Shown: positions 33,261 to 43,547, counted from the first letter of the stretch. The stretch is DNA of 64,000 nucleotides from Streptomyces sp. AJS327 (GCF_013450295.1 NZ_SKBR01000001.1:1244001-1308000); one strand, 5' to 3'. Made by a program: numbers and translations. Notes: generated by a model not told the origin, from the sequence alone.

Positions 33261-35339
33261 TCAGCGCAGCCAGATGGTGACCTCGGAGCCGCGCGGCGCC
33301 TTCTCCTCGCCGCCCGGTGACTGGCTGAACACCTTCTCGCCGACGAAGATCCGGCGCACCGTGACCTTGAATCCGGCGCTCTCCAGCTTTCCGCGCGCCT
33401 CGTCGAGGCTCTGGTCCTTCACGGAGGGCACGGTGACCATGTCCGGGCCCTTGGAGAGGGTCAGCGTGACGGTCTCGCCCTCGGCCCGCACCGAGCCCTC
33501 GGTGGGGGACTGCCGGGCGACGTTGCCCTCGTCCTCGGTGGAGAAGACCCGCCGCTTCGCGACCTCGACCTTGAACCCGGCCTCGGTCAGCTCCTCCCGG
33601 GCGTCGTCCTCGCTGTCCCCGACGACGTCCGGTACGTCGACCGGCTCGCCCTTGGAGACGGTCAGCGCCACCGCCGAGTCCGGGCGCTTCTTGCCGCCCG
33701 CGCCGGGCTCGGAGGAGATCACCGAGCCCCGGGGGATCTGGTCGTCGAACTTCCGCTGGATCTGGCCGGTCTTCAGCCCGGCGTCGGCCAGCTGCCGCTT
33801 GGCGTTGACCAGCGGCACGCCCGTGAGGTCGGGCACCTTGACGATGTTCGGCCCACGCGAGACCCGCAGGGTGACCGTCCCGGTGTTCCGGATGCGCTCC
33901 CCGGGCGCGGGGTCGGTCGAGATGACGTGCCCGCGCTTGACCCGCTCGCTGAAGCCGGTCTCGACGTCCACGTTGAGCCCCGCCTTCTCCAGCTCCCGCT
34001 TGGCCTTGGCCTCCGTCTTGTCCAGCACCGCCGGGGTCTTGGTGAACTGGCCGGAGTTGATGTACCAGACGCCGGTGCCCAGCAGGGTCACCAGCAGCGC
34101 CCCCGCCAGGGCCAGCAGCGCCCAGCGCGGCCGCCGCCGCGAGCGGCCGCCGGAGGAGCCGTCTCCGTCGTCCTGCTGCTGGAGGGAGAGGCGGAAGGTC
34201 TGGTTCAGCCGCTCGTCGTCCATGCTCTCCACGCGCAGCGGCGAGCGGACGCTCATGTCGTAGGTGTCGACGTCCGCCGGCCGCGCGGTGCCCGACGGCG
34301 TGCTCTCGGCGTCCGGCTCCCCCACGGCCGGTACGGCGTCCTCCGGCTCGACGCTCTCCGCCTCCGGGGCGCCCGGAAGGGGGGTCACCGCCGCGCCCTG
34401 GCCCGCGCGCGGGCGGGTGACCAGTGTCGTACGGTCCTCGGGGTTGCTCGGCCGCTGCCGCTTGGCCTGCGGCGGGAAGGTGTCCAGCTCGGTGTCGGTG
34501 AGACCGGAGCGCGCCGTGCGGACCTCGGCCAGCAGCGCCACCGCGTCCACCGGCCGCCGCTCCGGGTCGCGGGCCGCGGCCCGGGCCACCACCTGGTCCA
34601 GCTCCGGCGGCAGCCCCGGAACCAGCACCGAGGGGGCCGGGACGTCCTGCTGGAGGTGCTGGTAGATCACCTGGGCCGGGGTGCCCCCCGAGTGCGGCTT
34701 GGAGCCGGTCAGCATCTCGTGCAGCATCACGCCGCAGGCGTACAGGTCGGAGCGGGGGTCGGCGCGGCCCTCCTCGATCACCTCGGGGGCGAGGTAGGAG
34801 ACGGTGCCGAGGATGGAGTCGGTGTTGGCGGTCTGCCCGTCCACCGCGCGGACCAGCCCGAAGTCGGCCACCTTGACCCGGCCGTCGTCCCCGATCAGGA
34901 CGTTCTCCGGCTTCATGTCCCGGTGGACCAGCCCGGCGCGGTGCGCGGCGCCCAGCGCCGCCAGCACCGGCTCCAGGACGTCCAGCGCGGCGCGGGGCTG
35001 GAGGGCGCCACGGTCCCGGAGCACGTCACGGAGGGTGCAGCCGGAGATGTACTCCATGGCCAGGTAGACGTAGCCGCTCGCGGTGCCCTGGTCGAAGACG
35101 CCGACCACGTTGTGGTGCGCCAGCCGGGCCGCCGACTTGGCCTCGCGGATGAAGCGCTCCACGAAGACGCCGTCGCTCGCGAGGGAGGGGTGCATCACCT
35201 TCAGGGCCAGCTCGCGATCGAGGCGCGTGTCCAGCCCGCGGTACACGGTGGCCATGCCGCCGACGGCGATGCGCGCGTCGACCCGGTAGCGGCCATCGAG
35301 TACCTGCCCGATCAGCGGGTCCTGAAGGGTCGTATCCAT
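33261..35339 (-). CDS. PASTA-domain Ser/Thr protein kinase (PknB/PknL type)
   Basis: 692 residues from the ATG at 35339. The kinase domain (~15-275) has the glycine loop AVGGMATVYRG, the VAIK-equivalent LALKVM, catalytic HRDMKPENVLI, DFGLVRA and YLAPEVIEEG. A disordered juxtamembrane region with many Thr (for example DTELDTFPP, EDRTTLVTR) follows, then a single transmembrane helix (ALLALAGALLVTLLGTGVWYI, about 410-430), then four extracellular PASTA repeats. Such kinases sense muropeptides or lipid II and phosphorylate wall and division proteins. TAGACT ends seven bases before the ATG and no Shine-Dalgarno exists, so the message is probably leaderless. An Rv2175c-like gene, the known substrate type of PknL, lies 4.6 kb away. 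Confidence 0.95.
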   Translation of the reverse strand: MDTTLQDPLIGQVLDGRYRVDARIAVGGMATVYRGLDTRLDRELALKVMHPSLASDGVFVERFIREAKSAARLAHHNVVGVFDQGTASGYVYLAMEYISGCTLRDVLRDRGALQPRAALDVLEPVLAALGAAHRAGLVHRDMKPENVLIGDDGRVKVADFGLVRAVDGQTANTDSILGTVSYLAPEVIEEGRADPRSDLYACGVMLHEMLTGSKPHSGGTPAQVIYQHLQQDVPAPSVLVPGLPPELDQVVARAAARDPERRPVDAVALLAEVRTARSGLTDTELDTFPPQAKRQRPSNPEDRTTLVTRPRAGQGAAVTPLPGAPEAESVEPEDAVPAVGEPDAESTPSGTARPADVDTYDMSVRSPLRVESMDDERLNQTFRLSLQQQDDGDGSSGGRSRRRPRWALLALAGALLVTLLGTGVWYINSGQFTKTPAVLDKTEAKAKRELEKAGLNVDVETGFSERVKRGHVISTDPAPGERIRNTGTVTLRVSRGPNIVKVPDLTGVPLVNAKRQLADAGLKTGQIQRKFDDQIPRGSVISSEPGAGGKKRPDSAVALTVSKGEPVDVPDVVGDSEDDAREELTEAGFKVEVAKRRVFSTEDEGNVARQSPTEGSVRAEGETVTLTLSKGPDMVTVPSVKDQSLDEARGKLESAGFKVTVRRIFVGEKVFSQSPGGEEKAPRGSEVTIWLR

Positions 35340-35599
35340 CGTGGAGAGTCTACGAGCCGTCACCGACCGGGAGACGCGGAGTGCCCTCGTCCGCGCGTAT
35401 TGCAGCGCAACGGTGACATGGGCACGCGGGGCCGCTGGGCCCGGTCCGGCACGGACGGACAGCGCCGGGCGGTCGGCGGGCGAGGTGTCCCGCGAACCCG
35501 GCGCACGGTCCCGCGTTCGGCGTGGCGCGTGCCGAACGGGGGAGCCGCGCGGCGCGGGACGACAGGCGCCGGTCACGGGGGCGCTCGGCGGCCGCCTCG
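35340..35599. other. Intergenic region between the kinase start and thiG end
   Basis: No gene supported. It contains the kinase -10 box (TAGACT, minus strand, 35347-35352) and otherwise GC-rich sequence rich in GCGCGG words. Confidence 0.45.
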
Positions 35600-35628
35600 G
35601 GACGGTGGCAGCCCCGGGGCGGCCGTCC
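35600..35628 (-). terminator. Hairpin downstream of thiG
   Basis: GGACGG at 35600-35605 pairs with CCGTCC at 35623-35628, enclosing a second self-complementary GCCCCGGGGC. It starts 18 nt after the thiG stop on the minus strand. Confidence 0.4.
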
Positions 35629-35645
35629 GTCCGGTACGGCGGGCC

Positions 35646-36533
<888 letters not shown>

Positions 36534-36818
36534 TCAGCCTCCCTGGACAGCGGTGAGGATCTCGACGCGGTCGCCCTCGGCGAGCGCGGTCCGCGGCCAG
36601 CGGCCGCGCGGGACGACCGTCTCGTTGAGTGCGGCGGCCACCCCCGAGCTGGCCTGGGTGACCTCGGCCACCAGCCGGTCGAGGGTGGTCCCGGTGGGCA
36701 CCGGACGGGTGTCGCCGTTCACCGACACCAGCACGGCGGGTCTGGTGGGCTCGGCCGGGCCCCCGACGGCGCCACCGGAGCCGGGGGACGTGGGGGTCGC
36801 GGGGGTCTGGTGGGTCAT
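36534..36818 (-). CDS. thiS: Sulfur carrier protein ThiS
   Basis: 94 residues from the ATG at 36818, overlapping the thiO stop (ATGA) and preceded by GAGGAGCGG. The ubiquitin-like core begins at VLVSVNGDTRPVPTGTTLDR and ends in the obligatory Gly-Gly tail (ILTAVQGG), the site of thiocarboxylation. The ~28-residue Pro/Gly/Thr-rich N-terminal extension is unusual for ThiS (typically ~66 residues); an internal GTG at VLVSVNG could give the normal length but lacks a ribosome-binding site. It donates sulfur for thiazole synthesis by ThiG. Confidence 0.92.
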   Translation of the reverse strand: MTHQTPATPTSPGSGGAVGGPAEPTRPAVLVSVNGDTRPVPTGTTLDRLVAEVTQASSGVAAALNETVVPRGRWPRTALAEGDRVEILTAVQGG

Positions 36819-38200
36819 GACGGCCGCTCCTCGGGGTCGGGGGTGAAGCGTTCCGGGGTGAAGGGCCGGATCGGCTCGGGCACCTCGCCGGTGCGCAGCA
36901 GCTCGGCCATCGCGTCCCCGGTGATCGGGGTGAGCAGCACCCCGTTGCGGAAGTGGCCGGTGGCCAGATGGAGCCCCGGCAGGGCGGTGGGGCCGAGCAG
37001 CGGGGCGTTGTCCGGTGAGCCCGGGCGCAGCCCGGCCCGGACCTCGGCGAGCGGCAGCTCGGTGACGCCCGGCACCAGCTCGTGCGCGTCCCGCAGCAGC
37101 TCGTAGACGCCACCGGCGGTGACGGTGGTGTCGAACCCCGTCTCCTCGCTGGTCGCCCCGACCACCAGCTCCCCGTTGGCCCGGGGCACGAGGTAGAGCG
37201 GGGTGCCCCGGACGACGGCCCGCACCGTACGGGAGAGCAGCGGGGCGGCGAGCGAGGGGAAGCCCCCGGCGGGGGCGGTGGGGGCCGGGGCGGGGTCGGC
37301 TCCCGGGTGGTAGGGGGCGCCGACCGTCGCGAGCGCCGCGCCGGACGGCCCGCCGTCCGCCGGGCCGGGTGGTTCCGGCGCCCCGTCCGCCGGGCCGGAG
37401 GGGCGCGGCGCGGTGTCGCCGTCCGGGGCCCGGCCGGGCGGGGGCGTGCGGGGGGTGGGCATCCGCAGCCGCAGCACCTGCCCCTTGACGGGGCGCACCG
37501 GAGGCAGCAGCCCGGCCGGAACGCCGGCGAGCCGCGCGGCGTGCGCCCCGGCGGCCAGGACCGTCTGACCGGCGCGCAGCTCGGTGCCGTCGTCCAGTGC
37601 GACGCCCGCCGCCCGGCCGTCCTCGGTCAGCAGCCGCCGGGCCGTGGCGTGGCGGAACTCCACCCCGGCCGCCGCCCCGGCGCGCAGCAGCGCCGCTACC
37701 AGCCGCCGGGGGTCCACCTGGTGGTCGCCGTCCACCCGCACTCCGCCCCGCACGGAGGGGGCGAGCAGGGGTTCCAGACGGCGGCACTCGCGGCCGGTCA
37801 GCCACCGGGAGTCGAGTCCGCAGCGGGCCTGGAGGGCGTGCAGTTCGCGCAGGTGGGCCCGGTCGTCCGCGTCGAGGGCGACGGAGAGCGTGCCGCAGGC
37901 GCGGTAGCCGACCTCCCGCCCGCTCGCCTCCTCCAGCTCCCGGACGAACTCCGGGTACCGGCGGGCGGAGGCGAGGTTGAGCCGGAGCAGCGTCTCCTCG
38001 CCGTAGTGCAGCTCGGTCACGGCCGCGAGCATCCCGGCCGCCACCAGCGCGGCCCCGCCGCCGGGCGCCGGGTCGACGACGGTGACCCGCAGTCCGCGCT
38101 GGGCCGCGCGCCACGCGGTGACCAGGCCGATCAGCCCGCCGCCGAGGACCGCCACCTCCGGCGGGCCGGACGGGTGCGGTCGGGGGGTGCCGGTGCGCAT
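36815..38200 (-). CDS. thiO: Glycine oxidase ThiO
   Basis: 461 residues from the ATG at 38200, with GGAGGAGG upstream. The DAO fold has the FAD dinucleotide motif VAVLGGGLIGLVTAWRAA at the start, VVDPAPGGGAALVAAGML, VDPRRLVAALLRAG and, near the end, LRPGSPDNAPLLGP and ATGHFRNGVLLTPITG. It oxidises glycine to dehydroglycine for thiazole formation. Compared with usual ThiO proteins (~370-390 residues) it has a low-complexity insertion of about 75 residues (roughly 245-320, Pro/Gly/Ala-rich), perhaps a flexible surface loop. First gene of the thiO-thiS-thiG operon; the TPP riboswitch lies directly upstream. Confidence 0.93.
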   Translation of the reverse strand: MRTGTPRPHPSGPPEVAVLGGGLIGLVTAWRAAQRGLRVTVVDPAPGGGAALVAAGMLAAVTELHYGEETLLRLNLASARRYPEFVRELEEASGREVGYRACGTLSVALDADDRAHLRELHALQARCGLDSRWLTGRECRRLEPLLAPSVRGGVRVDGDHQVDPRRLVAALLRAGAAAGVEFRHATARRLLTEDGRAAGVALDDGTELRAGQTVLAAGAHAARLAGVPAGLLPPVRPVKGQVLRLRMPTPRTPPPGRAPDGDTAPRPSGPADGAPEPPGPADGGPSGAALATVGAPYHPGADPAPAPTAPAGGFPSLAAPLLSRTVRAVVRGTPLYLVPRANGELVVGATSEETGFDTTVTAGGVYELLRDAHELVPGVTELPLAEVRAGLRPGSPDNAPLLGPTALPGLHLATGHFRNGVLLTPITGDAMAELLRTGEVPEPIRPFTPERFTPDPEERPS

Positions 38201-38212
38201 GGGGTTCCGCCT

Positions 38213-38302
38213 CCTCCCTTCGCCGGAATGACCCGGATCAGGTTCGTACGGTCGGAGGCCGCGGCCTCCCTCTCAGCCCGGTCGTCCGGGCTCCCGCGTG
38301 TG
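38213..38302 (-). promoter_or_regulatory. TPP (THI-box) riboswitch
   Basis: On the minus strand the element shows the invariant TPP aptamer blocks: GGGAGCCC near the 5' end, GGGCTGAGAGGG (pyrimidine-sensing arm) and GACCGTACGAACCTGATCCG followed by GGGTCATTCCGGCGAAGGGA (pyrophosphate-sensing arm). It ends close to the thiO ribosome-binding site, so control is probably at translation: TPP binding should sequester the Shine-Dalgarno sequence. Confidence 0.95.
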
Positions 38303-38602
38303 CCGTGCGTGGTGGTGGGGCCGCCGCCCGCCGCCGTGCGGTCGCGAGCGGGCGGTGCGGGCCGCGCGTTCCCCGCCGCGCGAACCGGGGTTCCGTCGCC
38401 GCCCGGTGCCGGGCGCGCTGGCGCCTCCACCGTCCGTGACCCACCCTACTGCGCCGCCCCTCGGCCCCCGCGCCCGCTCCGGCCCTCCGGGCGCCGGGCG
38501 CGGTCCGGGGCGCGCGGCGCGGTCCAGGGCCGTGGCCTGGGCGGACGCGGGGTCGCCGGTCGCGGGGCGGGCGGGCGCTGGCCGTCACCCTAGAGTGACC
38601 GC

Positions 38603-39871
38603 GTGAACGACAGTCAGCGAAACCAGCGGATCGTCATCGTCGGGGCCGGGATGGCGGGGGTGCAGACCGCCGTCCAGCTTCGGGACCAGGGGTGGCCGGG
38701 GGAGATCAGGTTGCTCGGCGCGGAGCGGCACGAGCCGTACGACCGGCCGCCGCTCTCCAAGGCGCTGCTGCTCGGCCAGGCGGACAGCGCCGCCTTCGAG
38801 GTCGACTTCCCGTCCCTGAACGTCGAGGTGGCGCTGGGGTGTACGGCGCGGGCGCTGCACCCGGCGGAGCGGGAGCTGGAGACGACGGAGGGCCGGATCG
38901 GCTACGACCGGCTGGTGATCGCCACCGGCGCCGAGCCGGTGGCGCTGCCGGGCGTCGCCGCCTCGCCGGACGTGCACCAGCTGCGCACCCTGGACGACGC
39001 GGTGCGGCTGCGTCCGGTGCTGGCGGCGGGCGGCCGGATCGTGGTGGTCGGCGCGGGCTGGATCGGCGCCGAGTTCGCGACGGCCGCCCGGGAGGCGGGC
39101 TGCGCGGTGACGGTGGTGGAGGCCGCCGACCGCCCGCTGGCCGGGGCGCTGCCCGCCGAGGTGACCGAGCCGATGCGCCCCTGGTACGCGGAGTGGGGCG
39201 CCGAACTGCGCACCGGCACCGCCGTGGCCGCCGTCGAGCCGGGCGCGGTGCTGCTGGCGGACGGCACCCGGATCCCGGCGGACGCGGTGGTGCTCGGCGT
39301 CGGGGCCCGTCCGGCGACCGGCTGGCTGGCCGGTTCCGGACTGGAGCTGGACGGCCACGGTGCGCTGCGGGGCGACGCCTTCCTGCGTACCTCGGCCCCC
39401 GGGGTGTACGCGGTGGGCGACTGCGTCTCCTTCCCCTCCCGCCGGTTCGGCGAGCGGCTGCTGGTCCACCACTGGGACAACGCGCTCCAGGGCCCCCGCG
39501 TCGTCGCCGCCAACCTGGTGGCCGAGGGGCACGCGGACGGGGAGCGGGAGCTGGTCGCCCACGACCCGGTGCCGTACTTCTGGTCCGAGCAGTTCGGCCG
39601 GTTCGTGCAGTACGCGGGCCACCACGCCCCGGCCCCGGACGCGGGCGGCCCCACCGCCGGGGACGCCGGGGACGCCACGCTGTGGCGCGGCGACCCGGCC
39701 GACCGCTCCTGGGCGGTGTGCTGGCTGCGGGACGGGCGGCTCACCGCGCTGCTGGCCGTCGGGCGGCCCCGCGACCTGGCGCAGGGGCGCAGGCTGATCG
39801 AGAGCGGCGCCCGGCTGGATCCCGTCCTGGCGGCCGACGCGTCCGTACCACTGAAGAAGGCGGCGTCGTAA
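38603..39871 (+). CDS. FAD-dependent pyridine-nucleotide oxidoreductase (ferredoxin/nitrite reductase-like)
   Basis: 422 residues from the GTG at 38603. Two Rossmann motifs are visible, FAD-binding RIVIVGAGMAGVQTAVQL at ~9 and NAD(P)H-binding RIVVVGAGWIGAEFATAA at ~145. ERHEPYDRPPLSKALL, DRLVIATGAEP and the C-terminal GVYAVGDCVSF with HHWDNALQGPRVVA complete the BphA4/rubredoxin-reductase pattern. It moves electrons from NAD(P)H via FAD to an iron-sulfur or haem acceptor; the partner is not encoded nearby. TAGAGT at 38591-38596 ends six bases before the GTG, implying a leaderless transcript. Divergent from thiO across the riboswitch region. Confidence 0.9.
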   Translation: MNDSQRNQRIVIVGAGMAGVQTAVQLRDQGWPGEIRLLGAERHEPYDRPPLSKALLLGQADSAAFEVDFPSLNVEVALGCTARALHPAERELETTEGRIGYDRLVIATGAEPVALPGVAASPDVHQLRTLDDAVRLRPVLAAGGRIVVVGAGWIGAEFATAAREAGCAVTVVEAADRPLAGALPAEVTEPMRPWYAEWGAELRTGTAVAAVEPGAVLLADGTRIPADAVVLGVGARPATGWLAGSGLELDGHGALRGDAFLRTSAPGVYAVGDCVSFPSRRFGERLLVHHWDNALQGPRVVAANLVAEGHADGERELVAHDPVPYFWSEQFGRFVQYAGHHAPAPDAGGPTAGDAGDATLWRGDPADRSWAVCWLRDGRLTALLAVGRPRDLAQGRRLIESGARLDPVLAADASVPLKKAAS

Positions 39872-39918
39872 CGACGGTCCAGTAGTGACTGTCATCGCGG
39901 GATGGCAGGCTGGGACGC

Positions 39919-40284
39919 GTGACCGAGATTGACGCGAAAACCGAGGCGCTCGTTCCCAGCTGGCTGACCCTGCCCGACGCCGCCGAACTGCTCGGCGTCG
40001 AGGTGACGCGGGTCCGGCAACTGGTCAGGGAGGGCCAGCTCATCGCCGTGCGGCGGGGAGAGAACCGGGCACTGCACGTGCCCGCCGCCTTCCTGGGGGA
40101 CGGCCGGATCATCAAGGGCCTGGTCGGCACCATCACGGTGCTCAAGGACGACGGCTTCACCGACGAGGAGATGCTGGAGTGGCTGTTCACGGAGGATGAC
40201 TCGCTGCCCGGCGCCCCGGTGCACGCGCTCCGTGAGAACCGCGGAACGGAAGTGAAGCGGCGGGCCCAGGCCCTCGCCGTCTGA
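39919..40284 (+). CDS. Rv2175c-like winged/helix-turn-helix DNA-binding protein
   Basis: 121 residues from the GTG at 39919. The N-terminal helix-turn-helix reads WLTLPDAAELLGVEVTRVRQ, then LVREGQLIAVRRGENRALHV, and the C-terminal half contains GFTDEEMLEWLFTEDDSLPG. This is the Rv2175c family. In M. tuberculosis Rv2175c is phosphorylated by the adjacent PASTA kinase PknL near its N-terminus, which, as I recall, weakens DNA binding; Thr8 here is at the equivalent place. The gene is 4.6 kb from the window's PASTA kinase. CAGGCT at 39906-39911 may be a -10 box of a leaderless message. DNA targets are unknown. Confidence 0.9.
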   Translation: MTEIDAKTEALVPSWLTLPDAAELLGVEVTRVRQLVREGQLIAVRRGENRALHVPAAFLGDGRIIKGLVGTITVLKDDGFTDEEMLEWLFTEDDSLPGAPVHALRENRGTEVKRRAQALAV

Positions 40285-40289
40285 CCGCC

Positions 40290-40324
40290 CGGCGCCCGGA
40301 CCCGCCCCGCGCGACCGGGCGCCG
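40290..40324 (+). terminator. Hairpin terminator after the Rv2175c-like gene
   Basis: CGGCGCCCGG at 40290-40299 pairs perfectly with CCGGGCGCCG at 40315-40324 around a 15-nt loop, six bases after the stop. A C9 run follows at 40380-40388. Confidence 0.6.
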
Positions 40325-40461
40325 CTGGTACCCCTTCCCCACCCGTCTCCCCTGTCTTCTCCCACCTCACGACCGCCCGCCCCCCCCCGCCCGTTTCCGG
40401 AGCGCGGGCGGCGGCTCGGAACGCGGCCCGTCCGCACCCACGCCCCACCGGAGAGCGCCCC

Positions 40462-41187
40462 ATGAGCCAGACCGGCCCGCACACCCCCCGGAACCCGCTG
40501 AACACCCGGGAGCGGATGGCCGACGCCCGCCTCTACCTCTGCACCGACGCCCGGCGGGAGCGGGGCGACCTGCCCGACTTCCTGGACGCGGTGCTCGGCG
40601 GAGGGGTGGACGTCGTGCAGCTGCGGGACAAGACCCTGGAGGCGGCCGAGGAGCTGGAGCACCTCGCCGTGTTCGCGGAGTACTGCCGTCGGCACGGCGC
40701 GCTGCTCGCCGTCAACGACCGGGCGGACGTCGCCCACGCGGTCGGGGCCGACGTGCTGCACCTCGGCCAGGGCGACCTGCCCGTCTCGTACGCGCGGGCC
40801 CTGCTCGGCCAGGAGGTGCTGATCGGCCGGTCCACGCACTCTCCGGAGCAGGCGGCGGCGGCGCTCGCCGAACCCGGCGTCGACTACTTCTGTGTCGGCC
40901 CCTGCTGGCCCACGCCCACCAAGCCGGGCCGCCTCGCCCCCGGCCTCCCGCTGGTCGAGTACGCGGCGGAGGCGAGCGCCCACGCTCCGGAACCGGGCCG
41001 GGCGCGGCCCTGGTTCGCCATCGGCGGGATCGACGCCGCCAACCTGGACCGGGTGCTGGACGCCGGGGCGAGCCGGGTGGTCGTGGTCCGGGCGATCACG
41101 GAGGCCGCGGATCCGGGCGCCGCGGCGGCGGAACTGGCCCGCCGTCTCCACGAACGCGCTGCGCACAGCGGTACGGCGGACCGGTAG
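40462..41187 (+). CDS. thiE: Thiamine-phosphate synthase
   Basis: 241 residues from the ATG at 40462 with CGGAGAG seven bases upstream. The TIM-barrel core starts at [20 protein letters not shown]. Motifs: [13 protein letters not shown] (pyrophosphate contact), [51 protein letters not shown] and [20 protein letters not shown]. It couples HMP pyrophosphate with the thiazole phosphate to give thiamine phosphate. It is on the opposite strand from thiOSG, about 2.3 kb away, and I see no TPP riboswitch before it. The first 18 residues are an extension; ATG at 40516 is a possible alternative start. Confidence 0.94.
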   Translation: MSQTGPHTPRNPLNTRERMADARLYLCTDARRERGDLPDFLDAVLGGGVDVVQLRDKTLEAAEELEHLAVFAEYCRRHGALLAVNDRADVAHAVGADVLHLGQGDLPVSYARALLGQEVLIGRSTHSPEQAAAALAEPGVDYFCVGPCWPTPTKPGRLAPGLPLVEYAAEASAHAPEPGRARPWFAIGGIDAANLDRVLDAGASRVVVVRAITEAADPGAAAAELARRLHERAAHSGTADR

Positions 41188-41285
41188 TCCACTGCGTGGA
41201 CGGGAGCGCGGCGGGAAGGCGGAGGAAACGGACGGAAGCCTCCGCGCCCCACCCACTCTCCACTCCGGGCGGCTAGCCTGCCTGT

Positions 41286-42203
41286 ATGGCCATCGGTATC
41301 TCAGCTACCAGGACCGACCGTCCGCCGACCGTACGAGAGCTGCTCGCCTCCGGTGAGCAGTCCTTCTCCTTCGAGTTCTTCGCGCCGAAGACCGCGAAGG
41401 GCGAGCGCACCCTGTGGGACGCGCTGCGCCGCATCGAGGGGGTCTCACCGACGTTCGTCTCCGTGACGTACGGCGCGGGCGGATCCTCGCGTGAGGGCAC
41501 TGTCCGGAACACCGAGCGCATCGCGACCGAGACCACCCTCACGCCCGTCGCGCACCTCACGGCGGTCAACCACTCCCGCGCCGAACTGCGGAACGTCATC
41601 GGCCAGTACGCCGACGCGGGGATCCGGAACGTCCTCGCCATCCGGGGCGATCCCCCCGGCGATCCCATGGGGGAGTGGACGCGCCACCCCGAGGGGCTCA
41701 CCTACGCCTACGAACTGGTCGAACTGATCAGGGAGGCGGGGGAGTTCTGCGTCGGCGTCGCCGCGTTCCCGGAGATGCACCCGCGCTCCACGGACTGGGA
41801 CACCGACGTGCGGCACTTCGTCGCCAAGTGCCGGGCGGGCGCCGACTACGCCATCACGCAGATGTTCTTCCGTCCCGAGGACTACTTGCGGCTGCGGGAC
41901 AGCGCGGCGGCGGCGGGCTGTGAGACGCCGATCATTCCCGAGATCATGCCGATCACGAACGTCGGGCAGATCGAGCGATTCGCACAGCTCAGTAACGCGA
42001 CCATCCCCCGCGCGCTACAGGACCGACTCCGGGCGGTCGAGGACGATCCGGCGGCGGTACGCTCGGTCGGCATCGAGTACGCCACGGAGATGAGCGCGCG
42101 GCTACTGGCCGAGGGGGTGCCAGGACTGCACTTCATCACGCTGAACCACTCCACGGCGACGCTTGAGATCCACCAGAACCTGGGACTTCAGCAGAGGTCC
42201 TGA
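41286..42203 (+). CDS. metF: 5,10-methylenetetrahydrofolate reductase
   Basis: 305 residues starting [25 protein letters not shown] motifs: [14 protein letters not shown] (catalytic Glu), [40 protein letters not shown] (FAD site) and [15 protein letters not shown], then IPEIMPITN. It reduces methylenetetrahydrofolate to 5-methyltetrahydrofolate for methionine synthesis. TAGCCT at 41272-41277 lies eight bases before the ATG and there is no Shine-Dalgarno, so the message is probably leaderless. The mycobacterial homologue (Rv2172c) occupies the same relative position next to Rv2175c. No B12 or SAM riboswitch is visible. Confidence 0.95.
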   Translation: MAIGISATRTDRPPTVRELLASGEQSFSFEFFAPKTAKGERTLWDALRRIEGVSPTFVSVTYGAGGSSREGTVRNTERIATETTLTPVAHLTAVNHSRAELRNVIGQYADAGIRNVLAIRGDPPGDPMGEWTRHPEGLTYAYELVELIREAGEFCVGVAAFPEMHPRSTDWDTDVRHFVAKCRAGADYAITQMFFRPEDYLRLRDSAAAAGCETPIIPEIMPITNVGQIERFAQLSNATIPRALQDRLRAVEDDPAAVRSVGIEYATEMSARLLAEGVPGLHFITLNHSTATLEIHQNLGLQQRS

Positions 42204-42246
42204 GCCGCGCGGAGAGCTGGCCGAGGGCAGCGGGAAGAGGGACGCA

Positions 42247-43518
42247 ATGGGCTGGACGGTCCTCTACATCGCTTTTGGAGTCGTCGCGCTGTGGCTGCTC
42301 GGCGAGGTGCTGTTGCAGTACAAGGCGCGGCTGCGCTGGCGACTGCTGGCCTTCTGCGGGTTCAGCGTCGTCGTCGTCGGCGTGCTGCTCAGCTCGGTGC
42401 TGGTCATCGGTGGGGGCATCGCCGCCTTCGCCGTCGGCCAGACCTTCGTCACGCTCTCCTACCGCCGTGGGTTCTCCACCGGCTGGGCCCTCGGGGGCCT
42501 GCCCGGTTCCAGCCAGCGCCGTCGCGAGGCGGCGCCCGACGCGGATCCCGCGCTGGAGGTCTCCGACCTTGAGGCGCACCCGCCGCCGCCCGGTCCGCCG
42601 GGCGGCGGCTCCGCGTCCGGCGGGTTCGCCCCGCCCGGCCCGCCGCCGGAGGCCCCGGGCCACCCCGGCTCCCTGGCCTACGCGGAGTACCCCGGGCATC
42701 CCGAGTACGCCGAGTTCGCCGCTTACCCCGAGTATCCCGGCTCCCCGGACCAGCCGCCGCCCGGCGGCGCCCCACTCCCGCCCGACGGTTACGCCCCCGG
42801 TGGCCCCCAGGGCCCGGACGCCCCGCTCGGCGACGGCTACCCCGCCGGGCCCGGCGAGCCCACCTACCCGGGTGCCCCGTACGACGATGGCTCCGGCTGG
42901 CAGACCTTCCCCGAGCAGCCGCTCGCCCCCGCGCCGGGCCAGCCCTGGGAGGAGCCGCAGCCCTACGCCGCCTACTCCGACCCGTACATCGGGTACGACG
43001 CGGCGGCGTACGCCTCCGGCTACGGACCCGAGAGCATGGAGCCGGGCTACCCCACCGGCGAGCCCGCCCCCTACGGCGGACCGGCGGACACCGGCTACGG
43101 CTACGACGGCTACCCGCCGGGCGGCCTCCCCGATCCGGCGGCCCCCGGCGCCCCGCCCTACCAGGACGGCTACGGCGGGCAGTACGACCCGCACCTCGGC
43201 CAGCCCGCCAGCCCGCAGGGCTACGCCCCCGGCGGGCAGGGCTGGCAGGAGACCCCACCGGGCGGGGTGTGGGTGCCCCAGCAGCGCGACCCCTCCGCCC
43301 CCCTGCCGCCCGAACAGCCCCCGTACGGAACGGAGTTCGGCAACGGCTACGGCGCGGCCGACCCCCTGGCGGCGCCGCACCTCGACCCGTACGCGCCGGA
43401 ACCCGTCCACGCGGAGCCGCCGTACCACCCGAGCCAGCCCTACGACCCGTACGCCGACGAGTACCCGGAGCACCAGACCTACCGGCAGAACGGCTACCAC
43501 GACGGCCGGGGCTACTGA
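42247..43518 (+). CDS. Membrane protein with long Pro/Gly/Tyr-rich tail
   Basis: 423 residues from the ATG at 42247, preceded by AGAGGGA. The first ~75 residues hold two transmembrane helices (GWTVLYIAFGVVALWLLGEV and LLAFCGFSVVVVGVLLSSVL, the latter extending to ~65) with a short cytoplasmic loop KARLRW. A conserved FVTLSYRRGFSTGWAL follows. The remaining ~320 residues are a disordered, Pro/Gly/Tyr/Asp-rich tail with recurring short units such as YAEYPGHPEYAEF, and no charged helices. No enzyme motif. The tail composition is like that of proline-rich scaffolding or phase-separating segments, but function is unknown. It starts 43 nt after metF and is probably co-transcribed. Confidence 0.8.
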   Translation: MGWTVLYIAFGVVALWLLGEVLLQYKARLRWRLLAFCGFSVVVVGVLLSSVLVIGGGIAAFAVGQTFVTLSYRRGFSTGWALGGLPGSSQRRREAAPDADPALEVSDLEAHPPPPGPPGGGSASGGFAPPGPPPEAPGHPGSLAYAEYPGHPEYAEFAAYPEYPGSPDQPPPGGAPLPPDGYAPGGPQGPDAPLGDGYPAGPGEPTYPGAPYDDGSGWQTFPEQPLAPAPGQPWEEPQPYAAYSDPYIGYDAAAYASGYGPESMEPGYPTGEPAPYGGPADTGYGYDGYPPGGLPDPAAPGAPPYQDGYGGQYDPHLGQPASPQGYAPGGQGWQETPPGGVWVPQQRDPSAPLPPEQPPYGTEFGNGYGAADPLAAPHLDPYAPEPVHAEPPYHPSQPYDPYADEYPEHQTYRQNGYHDGRGY

Positions 43519-43531
43519 CCTCTCCGGACCT

Positions 43532-43547
43532 GGCCCGCTCCCGGGCC
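43532..43547 (+). terminator. Short hairpin after the Pro-rich membrane protein
   Basis: GGCCCG at 43532-43537 pairs with CGGGCC at 43542-43547 around CTCC, 13 nt after the stop and between convergent genes. Confidence 0.4.

Noticed and set aside
40380..40388. C9 homopolymer
   Set aside because: Intergenic; noted only as a possible sequencing-error hotspot.
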